A stretch of 64,000 nucleotides of DNA from Trichoplax adhaerens. Lineage: Eukaryota > Placozoa > Uniplacotomia > Trichoplacea > Trichoplacidae. The translations under genes and the position numbers were made by a program. Below the pieces are notes generated by a model. That model was given only the letters and a program-made list of their open reading frames with translations, was not told where the DNA came from and did no database searches. The stretch covers positions 5,918,991-5,982,990 of the forward strand of contig NW_002060945.1 of the NCBI RefSeq assembly GCF_000150275.1, given 5' to 3'. Position 1 is the first letter of the stretch, and each line of letters begins with the position of its first letter. This document shows, one piece after another, positions 12,301-25,794 of the stretch.

Positions 12301-15300
12301 AAAGATTAATACATCGATGAATTTCGTATGTGATCATAGGCAATTTGAAAGTTTTTAAGAATCAAAAAGCTTCCAAACTTCCACATGCATCGATGTAACA
12401 TGCCAGTGCAGGTATATGTTCTGGTAGTTACGAGTACAGCGGGTACGGGGCAGAAATTATTCTTCATTTCGTAATTTCAAAGCAAATTCAAAATACAATA
12501 TTGTTAGTAACCTTGCTTATGCAATTGAATTACTCTATCAACATAAATTCCGTTCTAAACATAAAATATCGAAAATACAACTGTTTATGTCCCAGTTAGT
12601 TGATCGTGCCTTTGTAAACGCTCGGAAAATATCGACTAAGTCTGATATTGATTAATACCCGAGTACATTATCCGTGATAATAACGCATGCCAAGTAAATC
12701 TGAATGCAAGTTAAGCCTTAAAAATTCTACAAATCTTGATATGATTAGAAATTTCCCAATGGCCATCATTATTTTATCTTAGTTGAAATCGAAGTAATTT
12801 CCGCCAAAGTACGTAAATCTATCGTGAAGCGTATTATTAATATTAATTCCAGCATTAAAGTGAAGGTAAAGTGAACTATAGCCACGGTTTATCATAATGT
12901 TGCCGATGGCCAAACGTAACTTCTTCGGACTTTGCTAGTTCAAGTATAGCAATTGTTCACGAATATTTGTAGCAGCTCAACACCGTATACAACGCAAGGA
13001 AATATCAGGTTATAGTCAATAGCATGTGTACATAGTTTACAGCGACGCTTGATGCTTTTCAATCCCTGCATTAAAATCGATAGTGATTTGCTATAATCTT
13101 AGATTGCCACCATACTGTAGACTCTTTGTCGTCGATTGCCACGATTTACTGACTACATCATCATGATAGCTGCGTAGTACTATCATCAGCGAGATACTAT
13201 TAATTAAAACAAATTGGAACGCAACTTGCCGATTTATCGTCTATTATACTCGAATTTACAATATTATTTACTTCAGTGACTGATGTTCGACTGCTGATTT
13301 AAAAACCAATCGAGATTTACCATTATTACGATTGGTCATGATCATATTGACCTGGTTACCATATTGCTCCAGTCTTACTTAGCTACCAATGTCACCGTAG
13401 CATTTTCGTATCCTAACCAATTCATTGTAGACTTATAGACACTCAATCGTGTTAACTTTATTGATTTGCAATAGAAATTACTGTAATAAGAGTAAAATAA
13501 TTAACAAATGGATACTGTTATCTCGTGATCAATAAGCTAGAGATCTTATATTCTATTCTATATAGTATGCATAATAACTATGTTTTTTAACATTACCATG
13601 CAAAACATAACTGTCAATGGAGAGTTACTATTGCAGTATTTTGAATTCATATTGTATTTTTTTCCATCTACTGTATATTTGTCAATCTTACTCTCTCTTT
13701 CTCTCTATATATATGTCATAACAGCATAATAATCACGTCAGGAAAGGACAATAATTGTCATAAGCCTTAAGTTTAATTTGGAGATTTTTAACTTGTATTG
13801 TTTTCCCTTGGCCAATCATCGTTGACTTAATTTTATTATCATCATCTTGACTATAGATTACATTGTTCAAGTCAAGAAAAAAACTTCGATCATAATATAT
13901 TAACTTGATAGCAGGTTGATCGAGCTCGAGGGAAATCCTTTTTCAATGTTTTTTGTATTCAACTGATGACATTACGCATCTGTTAAATAAAAAGTATTGC
14001 TTTACCCTTCAAAGGGATGATATTGGCTATCATACGATTCATCTACACGCAGATTTAATCTTAGAATAATTAATGGTCGAAAGAGTTTAACATACAAGTG
14101 GTAGTTATGCACGCTGCCAACATGTCATATTTTGGTCTTTAAAGGCGATAAAAGTGTTCAGGTAAAATTATAACCCATCCTTCCTATGTTAGAGTTCCTT
14201 GAATCATTTTAGTAATATTGAAATTATCTTGCCAACAATTGCATGGTAATGCAGTTATGATAATGAGTAGTGCTTTAATTTTTACCTTTTTTTCAACGAT
14301 AGTAAGATCAAATTCTTCGCAATAGGCAACCTTTCTTCAGTAATACCGTATATATTCATGTGACTATTGCTGATAAACTAACTTCCTTGGGTAATACCAC
14401 AACAGCATTCTGACTTCGTGTGACTTAATTGCATCAAAGAAGATATTAAGTTAATTCACAAATTCTATATTACGCTTCTTTCAATAGCCAATCAATTCTG
14501 GTAAAGTAAATTAGACTAAATAGTAATTGAATATCAATAAATTTTAATCGACGGTGAATGCGTTTCTATACTGTCACTGACTGGAAGGAGGCTTAAATAG
14601 TTTGAATTTTTTTTTTATTCTATTTTAACCGTAGTTAGTAAATATAAGCGTTATGTTCTCTAGTGCGACACTAGGTCAATCACGCAATACTAGGTTAGAC
14701 GCTGCAAAGTAGCCTGCAGCGAGGAGTCCACATCTTTATTCTAGGTTGCCTTCGCCACAAGTGATATTATATATCTATTACATACGTATTAGTAAATTAT
14801 TAGTGAACGTGTCAATACATTTACGATATTAGTATTATACGGTTATCTCATCAGTTAGGCAGCTATGCAATTTATCTGCCCTAATTCCTAGACATTACTA
14901 GTCTATCATACATAACAACAAGATAAAATCATTTCATTTTATTTTACAAAGTACAGCAACTGTACTGTTTTATAGCTTAAGCAATTGTAGTATTCTGTAA
15001 TCTTGAAGAATGCGTAGTAGTATGATTCAAATTCCACAGCCCATGATTGAAAATTACTCATGACTGATACATCGGTGAACTTTTGATATCCGTAATCCAT
15101 TCTGATAGTGAGCTTAACAAGTATTCAATTGTTGATATTAGGCAATATGAAGCATCTTTTTAAAATGATACCAATATGAAAATTGATAAAATTAAGTGAC
15201 CATTAGACTGTTGAAATGAAACCTTTGTCATTGATATTATTGTCACCCGTAGAATGTATCGTTTACAACGTTAAATTTTCTCTTTCTTGACGCAATTTTT

Positions 15301-15380
15301 TTAAACTTCTTGACCAATTCAATATTTTACAGGCCCTTAACTCTCTCTGATTCAATTCATCCCAATTGAGAGATAGCAAG

Positions 15381-18300
15381 ATGGTAAGAAAATAATTGAT
15401 ACAATGTTAGTCTAACTTATTTCGATGAATAGTGATTACTATTTGTTGTTTAGTGAATTGAAAGCGAGCAAGATGGTCAGAAATTAATTTGTATACACCC
15501 ATTCTAACAAACAACAACTTCTATCCATAGTAATAATTTCAATTGCTAGTTTAATTACTTGAAAAGTTGGCTAATAGGTTAGGGAATGCCTAGAGTACTT
15601 TATTTAATAGATAGTTTTATCCATGAATAAGACTAGTCGAGATTGCTATTCTAGTTAGTAAGAAGTGTACATAGATCGCAAAATGGCTGATTACTTGGAG
15701 TTGATTTTATAAATTTAAGGAATAGTATAGTTTTTTGTAAAGTACTGGAATGATAGAGAAATGGTTAGTATTATAAATCGTTTCTCTAGTAGTTTACTAA
15801 TTTTACTATTTATCACTACTAGCCCTCTGCTAGTTTGGCTAACTAAAATGAGGATAAGATTTTCGAAAGAATTTGTTCATGCATAGTCTTATAACACTTT
15901 AAGTTTACCCAACAATTAAGAAAGTAAACAAGATGGTTAAGAATTGATTTTTATATTGGAAAATCTTGCCGATTTAAAATTTATTTAATGAAACATAGAA
16001 TCTATAGCCATTTTAATAAATGATATAATACTGAAACGATGATATTTCCCTATTTTATTTATAAATCTGATAACCCAAAGCATTTTATCTACTGTCTAAC
16101 TTTATCTTTTAAAATTATCTTATTACCGTTCCAAAACTACATTTTAAGCTACTAGTTTTATCCTTGAGTTAGACAATAATTATCAATCTAGTACCATACT
16201 GTATGATAGAAATTATACTGTACTTAAAAGCCAAACTGATAAAAATTATAATTACATTCGCAAGTTAAATGATGTTATCCAGTACATGTAAACTGAAAAC
16301 TGGACTTTTATCTATAGGAATCGAAATCTATTTCTCAACTTCCTCATAAATCATTTTCGTCATCGTGGGGTCGTTATGAATTTATATGTAGTTACCAGTT
16401 ATCCTTAATTGTCTTCTATTTCTCCGTTTCGCAAATATGGAAACTTCCTTTTATTGCCTATCTTAATGGTAGAGGTATGTTCACACATAATATATACTCA
16501 TAGATATAGATTAAATTATTAAACGTTTATTACTGAAAAATGAATGCACCTTCTGTTCTGGTACTGTGACATTCATTAATTAATGCATCATCAATATTAT
16601 AATTTTGTTGTGTGATGAATCATATGTTGACACCTAGCTACTAATTAACTAATATTAAATGTCATAGAAAGTGTGTTGTGATTCTGGCTATAATAAGTAT
16701 GTAGACTGGGTTATTAATTAATTACTGTTTTTGCACCAACGAAGTTAGTGAGGATATATAAAGTCTCAAAGTTCTTAATTGAGAGTTAGTTACGTTAGTC
16801 GATGACAGATGGTTATCAGTTGCTAGTCGTAATTGTAAGTTGTGCGTTCAATCGGACATTTTAATAAAATAGCTTCTAGAATAAAGTTTTGATCCTTAAC
16901 GTGAGTAATCTATCGTCTAAGACTCGAATCTAAGTTTGGTTGATTAAAGAGTGCTTAGAGTTAGTTGCTTAGATAGTTAAGTCTACTTTAGAGGAAAGAA
17001 TCCCGTTTAATTCTTGTGTTACAATCTCGGTTGTGGCAGGTACAAAGTACTTTGATTCTTGTAAATCTATACGTGACTAAAAAGCAATGAATTTGAGTTA
17101 CTAAATTAGTAAACAAAGAAGTAACGTTTGATGGACAGACCTATATCTAGCCTAACTTGAAACTCTTTCGTTGAAAAATTCAGTAATATAGATTTGTTTG
17201 AGCTTTTCATAGCCCTTCTATCCGTACTTTACAATCTTTCTACTATAAGAGTTACCACCATACTTAATGCTCAGAAGCATTGAGAAGTATTTGTATACTT
17301 GTGCTATTATAATAAATTAAGATGGCAATGCTATCAATTACGGTCTATTCCTTAGGCACTTGAATTAGTGGCAATCTATACGTCTAACCTGATTAAAATC
17401 GATTCGTTGAAGAAATCCAGTAAAAGATATAGATTTAGAATAGTACTGATTCACTTTTGTTGCCTATAATTTAGTCTAAAAGGTCTTTGCTGTAAGTAGT
17501 ATTACGATATCTGCAAATAGAATTGATGCGTATTTTTCGTCGCCCCTATTTATATCAGTTTATACGGTACTAATTTAAACTATCCTGCAATCATTGCAAT
17601 AAGTGATGTATGACTTCTTTTATTTATATTAATAATATTATTAAATTTTATGATGATATTTAAATGTTACGTGTATAAAAATATAGATTAGAATCACCTT
17701 GATGAGCAATTTTTGTTTATGTTAATGTCTAGTGGCCTTCTTCGTACCCTACATCTTGGTACTCATTGTAGTAATCTTACCTGGGAGCTACTTAGAAATG
17801 CTGATGGGGCAAATAGCAAAGAAAGGGACTATACAATCTTGGAATAAATTAATGCCAATTTGGAAGGGTACATAACTCAGCTAAACGTGTAGAAAGTTAA
17901 CATAATAGTCCTATTACATTCTATTGAATAGCTCTCGTATAAAATTCACTAAGATTACGAACTATTTTTTCAATATTTTATATGATCAATAGGACTTGGC
18001 TACGTTCAAGTGATGATGTTAATTGTATCAGCTATTTTTATGGCTCCGCTAACTGGTTATGCGCTTTATTATTTCATGGTTGCATTAATAACTAAACCTC
18101 GCTCTAATCCACCATGGAATTCTTGCTCTAATTCTTGGAATACTCAATACTGTCGAACTACTTATCAATTCTGTTCGCGAAATATTATTGAAAATTCATC
18201 ATCTCTTCATACCGCACTTCCTACTACTACCACAGCATCATACCAAAATTGTATTAATCCAGGTCAATTGGTTCGAATGCCAGAATTAGAGTATTGGTAG

Positions 18301-21300
18301 TAAGTCTGCCTAAGTCTATCATCCATTATATATTATTATCGATCTCTTTTTTTTTTCTTAATGCATATTTTTAGTAGCTAGAGGATGTAGTTTATTAATT
18401 CTAGAATAGATATTTCATATTTATTAACATTAACATTTATACTCGTTTTATTTTGGATTGCAGTTTTCAGGTACTGAATATTAACTCTTCAGGAATCGGT
18501 GGTATAGTTCCATGGCAAGTTGTATGCTTATGTACAGCGTGGGGACTTGTTGCCATCACTATATTCTTAGGATTGTCCTCATTTAGAAGGGTACTCTATC
18601 AAATGCTTCTAAATAGTGATAACTATTAATATTACAAATAATAGCAATCCGTATATGGTTAAATTTCTATGATATATATGTTTCTAAACATATGAATAGT
18701 GCTACAAAGTTTAATTACTTTGTTATTACATATATCACCTAAAGGCAAATGACTGATTTTAATCGATTTATTACCATTATTTAGGAAACATCTTAAAATT
18801 TAATTACTATATTATTACAAGTATCGTTTAAAGTCAAATGATTGACTTTTAATCGATTTATGACCAAATCGTTCACAAGAGCACTCATGAATAGTTTCTC
18901 GAAAGTAAACAATCGATAGAAATCTATAGTTTTTCAGTTATAATAAATAAATAATTTAGGGAAGCTATTTTTCTAATAGCATAACCGCTCATAAATACCA
19001 TCATGTATCATTTTATGCTCTATCGTGATGTATTAAATTTAGATGAAGTCAAAGATCTTTAAGTAACGTAAGATTTTATTCCTTTTTATAGGTGGCCTAT
19101 GTAATTTTTTCTCTAAGCGTTGCAGCCATCGCTATACTATTAGTCGTTGCTCTATCTCTGCCAGCAAGTCCTAATGCAAAATTTCAGTTTTTTAATGAGA
19201 GTTCGATTCTACCTTTATCAAGACCAGCTACTTGGGCTGCAGCTCTTGCTGAAGCTATTTTCTCATTCTCAATTGCATCTGGATGTCTAGCTCACCTTGG
19301 AAGTCGAAATAAAGCCAATACAAATCATCTTTGGTTAGCATTAATATTCATACCTGTACAGTCTTGTAATTTTGTCCTATAATTATCACAAATGCCGCTC
19401 TACAGTCACTGCTTTTTAATTGAAAAATCACCTAGAAATACATTAGTTTAGGATTACCTAACTTTAAATCATAATTACAAGAAATAAGTAATAATAGTAC
19501 TACTGTTCATATTAACAAGCATAGCAATATTGGCACTATTAATCCATTACTATGGAAACTACTGTTATGAGTAGGTGATCCATTTGAAATAATTTATTCG
19601 ACATCAAAAAGCTTATAGTAGATCTTATACGATTTATACTAATGCTATGATACTGCCATAAATCTTAGCTAATACAAAAATCAAATTATTGTAAGAATGA
19701 AACACAAATAGCTAATAGAAATTTAACAAAATTAACCTTTTTTAAAAGACACATGTGTTTCTGAACCAACTTTTTTATGTATTCTCATGATGGTACTATC
19801 ATTTAGGCATTCCTTAATCTCGATTATTGCCATTGCTATGTTTGCCTTGGCATCCTGCCAAATGGTGATTACATTTGTATCCTACATTGCCTCTCAATTA
19901 AACGTTCCTATTACTCAAGTTATAACCTTAGGTATGTGATAAATACCAAGATCGTCTTTTATAGCTTTAATCAAGCAGTCTACTGCGGTAATTATACTGT
20001 AAAAGTTTGAAACAAATAATAAGAAAGAATTTGCTTGCTCGTATTATCAATCTAGTTAACCTTTTTGCCGCACAAATGGCCAATAGTAAATAAATATAGA
20101 ATAATTATCGTTGTAGAATATGAGTACTGCTAAATCAAATAGATAATCTTTAGTAGGTCTTTTACGGTTTATTACCGGTAGTTTATTTTCTCATTATAAA
20201 AATGATTAAATGACTAGATATCATTGAGTAAATACTGTAATTATTGATATTTTCTAAAAGACTATAACCTTGTGAGTTATTGAAAGGTATAGAATTAAGC
20301 TCTATTATTTATTCCTCCTTAGGCGTTAACCTTGCATACGTTGCATTTCCTACACTGTCACGACTTACTGTAACTGGAAGGGTAACGTTAATCGTCTTTT
20401 ACGCGTTGATTATTCTAGTATGCATCTCTAAAATGGTAAGTAGTACAAGATATATCCATGCAATAACAGTAATTGATGTTTATGCAGATCTTGTTGTGCG
20501 TTAATATTAAGACACATGCTAAACATCGGCAGAGAATAGACAGGTGTAGCTTTAGCTTATTTAATATAAAATTATTCAACATTAACTTAGTATCGCAGTA
20601 TTTATGTTAATCTGGTCCTGTAATTCATTTATATTAGCATTTAGCGGAATGATACACATCCATAGTCTAACTAGCAACAAAATAAATCTCCACTCCTAAA
20701 TTTTATTACGATTTCAACATCGATATTAAAGGCAGCTCTATAACTTATGGAATCATTTTGTTTATAGTCTGTAGTAATTAGTCTTACCATGAACGGGGGG
20801 GGCATTAATAGTGATATTCAGTGGCAGATTCTATAAATAAATTGACTGAGGCTTGTTACCAATTTAAGGATTAATGTGCTGTCATCTGCAATACGCACTA
20901 TTTGCTTTAAAGTTTCTGAATGCGAGGTCCTAAAGGTTATCTGTTTCCTCAACTTCATCTTAATCATACTCTATTTATTTGCAAAGTATTAAAATTAAAT
21001 TTGATACCTCGTGTAAGACTCAAAGACTTTGATGCAATGATATCTTTTTTATGTCTACAACTAGTGAAATTTTCTTTTTATTAACAGGCAATCTTTACTG
21101 AGGTTGCTTTTGACGCGATATTTGAAGAAATTCCTGATGGATATTTAAAGCGTTATAAAGTTTTGTGGCGAATTGGCTTTATTGCCGTATTAAATTGCAT
21201 CGGATTGATCTATACTACCCGGGTATAAATAGAATATTAAAGGGAGTGTAACATGCTCTACTTAAATAATTATAATTACTGGCTTCTCTAGTCGTGCCAT

Positions 21301-22445
21301 TTTCTGTAATATACTGACTGATTACGATCTTATAAACTAATGAATAATAGGGTGGACTCAGATTTATAGAAGCTACAGACGAAGCTGTAGCCCTTGTACA
21401 AACTCTACTTATCATTTTTCAGTATGCAGGATTGGCTTTTTTGTTTAGTAAGTCCCGACACATATAAACCATAAGATTAAATAACCCATAAAATTGATCC
21501 TAAAGGACTTTTAACAATTATTATACTTTACGATTTAGTTTTAATTAGTCATAGATCCTGTTATTAGACTACTAAAGAAGTAATCGCTTAGTATCCTTAA
21601 TTCAATATCGCAAGGCATGATTAACATTAATCGTTGATTCTTTAGCTAACAGAGTTTATTTCATGATGAAATAATTCAATTTTAGTAATTTATACTCAGA
21701 GTAGATGGATGTAAATTAGTAGCTTTTACCTTTAATGAATTAAGGCTAAAATTTCACTTGCACTAATTTAGAAATTGAAAATGTTATAATTTTGTAATAT
21801 TGAGATATAAAGTGCGAATATGGGACCCTTTTTTTATTAAACTTGACGAGAATTATAACTTTATAACTATGTTGTTTCTTTAATAATAATTACTTACAGT
21901 CAGAGCCCGAATGATTCGAAATACCGTAAACTATATTCGATTAAGTCAACACCGTCTACTCATGCTCTGGCTACCCATCGCTCTGGTTTCGCTTATTATA
22001 TATGTGGTAAGCTTGAGCTATTAAAATTCTTCTAGAAATACATAATTTAAATCCTTTATCTATCTTAAATTTGCATCACTTTATGCTTTTATTCCATCCA
22101 TTTCGATTTACTAACATTGTTAATATCGGTTACAATTATTTTTAGATCTACGACGTGTACTACTTCAACAGCTTATTTTCCAATTTTCCGGCCTCTCTTA
22201 ATTTTCTCTTAATCGCAGGCTGGGTCTTCTTTGGAATAAGTTTGGCTATATTTATTGGATTTATCATTTATCAGGTGTTTTATAAATATCGCCAAAATAA
22301 GATTGGTGCTATCACGCCGCATGGAAATTTAAATATGGACGTTGGATTTATCCATTATATGTCGATGAATGTTGATTCAGTATTAGATAGTGCCGAAACC
22401 TATCATTTAAAACTAGTTTATAGCGATACTGCATCTAAAATATAA
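15381..22445 (+). CDS. SLC6-like transporter A (neurotransmitter:sodium symporter fold), 12 exons
   Basis: Exons: 15381-15383 (ATG only), 16318-16474, 17733-17867, 17993-18299, 18464-18590, 19092-19333, 19807-19931, 20323-20435, 21088-21222, 21351-21447, 21900-22006 and 22146-22445. Intron phases are 0,1,1,2,0,2,1,0,0,1,0, giving 615 residues, the usual SLC6 size. The fold is clear: TM1 with unwound centre (residues 34-53), TM2 with LPGSYLEMLMGQ, TM3 starting GLGYVQV, extracellular loop 2 with the conserved Cys143-Cys152 pair in W-N-x-C-x-N-S-W-N, TM6 with ASGC and SRNK, and TM7-TM8 ending in E-x-x-x-D. The TM1 signature is degenerate: S-x-S-Q-I-W-K-L-P-F replaces the usual G-x-G-N-x-W-R-F-P-Y, and NGRVAF replaces NGGGAF. 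In TM8 the family's Asp-Ser is Ser-Lys. Sodium-coupled transport is therefore doubtful. Only the first exon (cAAG-ATG|GTAAGA) is tentative; the rest is firm. Confidence 0.88.
18710..18866. repeat. two-copy tandem repeat in SLC6-A intron, period 89
   Basis: Copies at about 18710-18777 and 18799-18866 share tttaattact, ttattaca and ttttaatcgattta. They lie wholly in the intron between the TM5 and TM6 exons. Confidence 0.7.
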
Positions 22446-25400
22446 CAGCAAAAATCCAACCTTATCCTTGATTATATTAAGTAATTAATTTTACTAAAGT
22501 AAGAACTAGCTTATAATGATCCCATAAAAATACGAGTACATTGCTAATTTTTAAAAAAACTTTGTCACTATCGGTAAACTTGGGCTGATTTTGAGTATTA
22601 AGTAGCCTATCCTAGAAGTTAAAAGCACATATTTTTAATGCTCTATATTTGTAAAATTGCAAATTTGGGACGAAAATACTATATAAACTTATTATATATC
22701 GATATTTACCGATATAAAACTGCAAAACTACTATACCGCTGATAAAGTAAATTTGCTATTTACAGCATTTCGTATTATGCTTCTTTGCATTGATAGAAAA
22801 AGTAACTCAATTTCGTAACTCTGCAACCTTTACTTTACAATCCAACCGAATTTTGAAATGGTGTATCATATTCATGGTTTATTTCTAATTCCGATTCCTT
22901 TAATGAATCAATTGATTGAACTATTACGGCTTGTTAATGCATGCATTATCCGGTAGATAAAGTTACTTGGTATATTCATTAGAGAATATAGTAAACGGTA
23001 ATTCGTATTGACTGAAAAGCTGATATTTCCTATGATGTTACTAAAAATTTCTTTACTAGTGTTAAGCCTAATTAATTATCAACGTACAAAGTTCTTGCAT
23101 TTTAAAACTGATCTGAAGTATTAAGCAAGCCCAATCACCTTAATAGCCAGATATATACAACAGTAACAGACTATCGAGAGTTTTAAAGCCCGTAGTGCAT
23201 TTATTTGACTCTCTAGCTAATCTAAATAGTAGTAACGCGAAAAAAGGGCTAGAAAGATTCTTAAAATCAATGTTTCAGTTATTGTATCTGAATCTCTTAC
23301 TCAACGTTGGTACAAAAATGTCAAAGTAAGCTAGAAAGATTTTCAAGTCTATCATACAGTCACTCTAACTGAATCCTTTACTCCATCTTATTACAGTAGC
23401 TGAGCCCTTTACTATTCAAAGCATTGAAAGTGATCATAAAACTGTGTAATGGTTTACATAGAATAAAGTATGTTAGTGGGCTTTGGCTGATGAAAAAACG
23501 GTAAAGTAACATAGTAGCCGTGAGGCTGTTACAAACCAAAAATTGGTTTGTTCGTGATCGATAACGATAGTAAGCTATATAATGTACAGCAATAACTCAG
23601 TCATTTTGGGAAAAGCCAGAAAGATTCCCGTGTAATAATCATTCTCACTAAACTCTTTACTCAGTCAAAGCATTGCTAGCTAAACTCTTTTACTTATTCA
23701 AAGCCTTGAAAAGTGATGATTTTTAAAAAGTAAAATAATTTATCTATGATCTATGGCTGCATTAAATGAATAAATAATTACTACCTTAGAATATATCCAA
23801 TGCGGAGCCAAATTAGCATGATTATGCAAATATTGTTCATCAATAAACTAGAACGCTGTACAACTATACATATGAAAATGATGCTTACGTATTGGATAGG
23901 TACGGTAGAAGTCATACAGTTTAGTCCTACATAGTTGACGTTGTTTGGCAACAAAAACTGTAGCATTAGGTCTAGTTTTAAATAGTAAGATGATAGAAGA
24001 TTGACGTCATTTATTTATTTAGCGAAAGCGTGCTATTTTCTTTAATGAGTCGGAGCACTGCCCCTAGCAAAACACAATATAGATTGCAAATATTATTCTG
24101 GTTCAGCCATTACTCGTATGTTGAAAAATCTACAACAACTTATGTTTTCTATTTAATCTCAATTTATTTTATTTTATCTGGAATAGAGGGGGCATTTTCT
24201 CCTTAGTAAAAGCGTAATTATTATGGTTGGAAACGGTCGTTGCTAGAAAATTGTAGTAATGACAAGGTGCCTTTAACAATTACTACTTGCGGGGTAGCCA
24301 TTCTTTCATGTTTACTTTGGCATAACTGTTCCTCAGAAGTCTGGACTGTCTCTGTGGTCTTTCTTTAGAATTGAGGTGCGGTGGAATAGATAATTTAGGG
24401 CAATCTATTAGTCATTACGAAGCGATGAATCACCGGGAAACTCAAGTTGATTCCATCCTGTGGCCATACATTAGCCGACTGAGATATTACGTAGTACAAG
24501 GCCGCTCCTGAGCTATTCTTATAACTGCCGTATTCATCATCTTCCACTTGATCATGCGATTTCATCCATTCATTTGTAATAAGAGGATTGAATAAATGTA
24601 TAACTACAGTAGAAGAGTAGATTAGCCGATTAAGTCATTACGTAGAAAAAGACCTTTCCTAAGTTACACTCATGACTACCGTATTCATCATCTTCCACAT
24701 CATTACGCCATTTCCTTCATTCATTTCTAACAAGAGGATCGAATTAATGCCTCAAAAAGATTAAAGCTCTATTGCAAATTTAATCGATGATACAACTACG
24801 CTGTGAACAGACCGTTCAAGACACTTACTTAATTATTGACCTATTTCATCGCTTACAGTATCTAGATTAAAGCAATAACGGACATTGTTTTTTTATCTAT
24901 CTGATGACAATATCCATGACTAGCAACAGCTTATTGAATGCAATCTATTTTAATTAATCAATCTAGTTGATTTCGTCTTATGGCTATAGTAGGAGAGAAT
25001 AGATTAGCCGATGGAGTCATTACGTAGTAAGAGACCTTTCCTAAGCTATTTTCAGGACTGCCATATTCATCCTCTTCTACATCATTACGCCATTGCTTTC
25101 ATTCATTTCTAACGAGAGGATTAAATTAATGCAACAAAGAGATATAAGTTCCATTACCAATTTGATCGATGATAACTTACAATATCGAAATTAAAGCAAT
25201 AAGAGTCGTCACTTTAACTATTTAATGACACTATCCATGGCTAGCGACCGTTTACTCAATTTCATCTATTTTAATCAATCCAATCGAACTCGTTTTAAAC
25301 TTCACTACCACATAGTAATAGGATATCAGCTCAAAACTGACAATATCTTTTGCTCTTACTCTAGACCTATAGTAAAATAAAGTATAAATAACTAATTGAA

Positions 25401-25794
25401 TCATGGTCAATTATACAACACATGTCGATGATAGTAATGATAGAGACAAGATTAGATGAGCGTGAAATATCAATAGGGCGTGTAGAGCTCTCTATGAATG
25501 TCAATCAAGGCATCGTCTTTATTCAAGAATGAGCAGTCTGTTTAAAATTATGGTATAAATTCAGCGACGCCATAATCAATCTGTTGTTAGCCTTTATAAT
25601 AAAGACTCAATAGGCGTTGATCATCAAAGAAAACATGAATTAAAAAGTCCTGGATGGAGTTATCTTACCCTAACATAACACTGGATGACGAATAATTGAA
25701 TCGGTTGACAAAAAGAGATTATTGTTAGTCATTGCAGTTAGTTTGCCTTCTTTTCAAGTGTTAAGGGTAGGCTGACTATCGTGGGAGAGAAAAG
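22446..25794. other. intergenic region between SLC6-A and SLC6-B, repeat-rich
   Basis: No exon found. The stretch 23240-23700 holds imperfect copies of a unit with gctagaaagatt followed by ctctttactc. A clearer three-copy repeat is listed at 24471-25290. Confidence 0.45.
24471..25290. repeat. three-copy imperfect repeat with a 382-base longer unit
   Basis: Three copies begin with ttagccga at 24471, 24622 and 25004 and share attacgtag, a cctttcctaagc-type segment, tattcatc and gaggatt-aattaatg. Copies 2 and 3 are similar over a longer span (about 24601-24960 against 24983-25290), including a second shared block ending in atctattttaatcaatc. So one short unit was first duplicated at 151-base spacing, then a longer unit at 382. 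No coding frame is preserved. Confidence 0.75.

Larger units (their letters stand above)
10852..15380. other. intergenic region with tandem duplications
   Basis: No protein-coding exon could be supported in these 4.5 kb. Two two-copy tandem duplications are listed separately (11358 and 12152). A CT/TA-rich simple stretch lies at about 13691-13715. A 67-codon open frame at 11424-11627 is contained mostly in the duplicated unit and is not taken as a gene. Confidence 0.45.

Noticed and set aside
20795-20802. Run of eight G in an SLC6-A intron
   Set aside because: A single homopolymer without nearby G-runs cannot form a quadruplex by itself. It may be a sequencing artefact.
21215-21415. Minus-strand frame over the SLC6-A region
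   Set aside because: It is the antisense shadow of the true plus-strand exon 21351-21447 and its intron.
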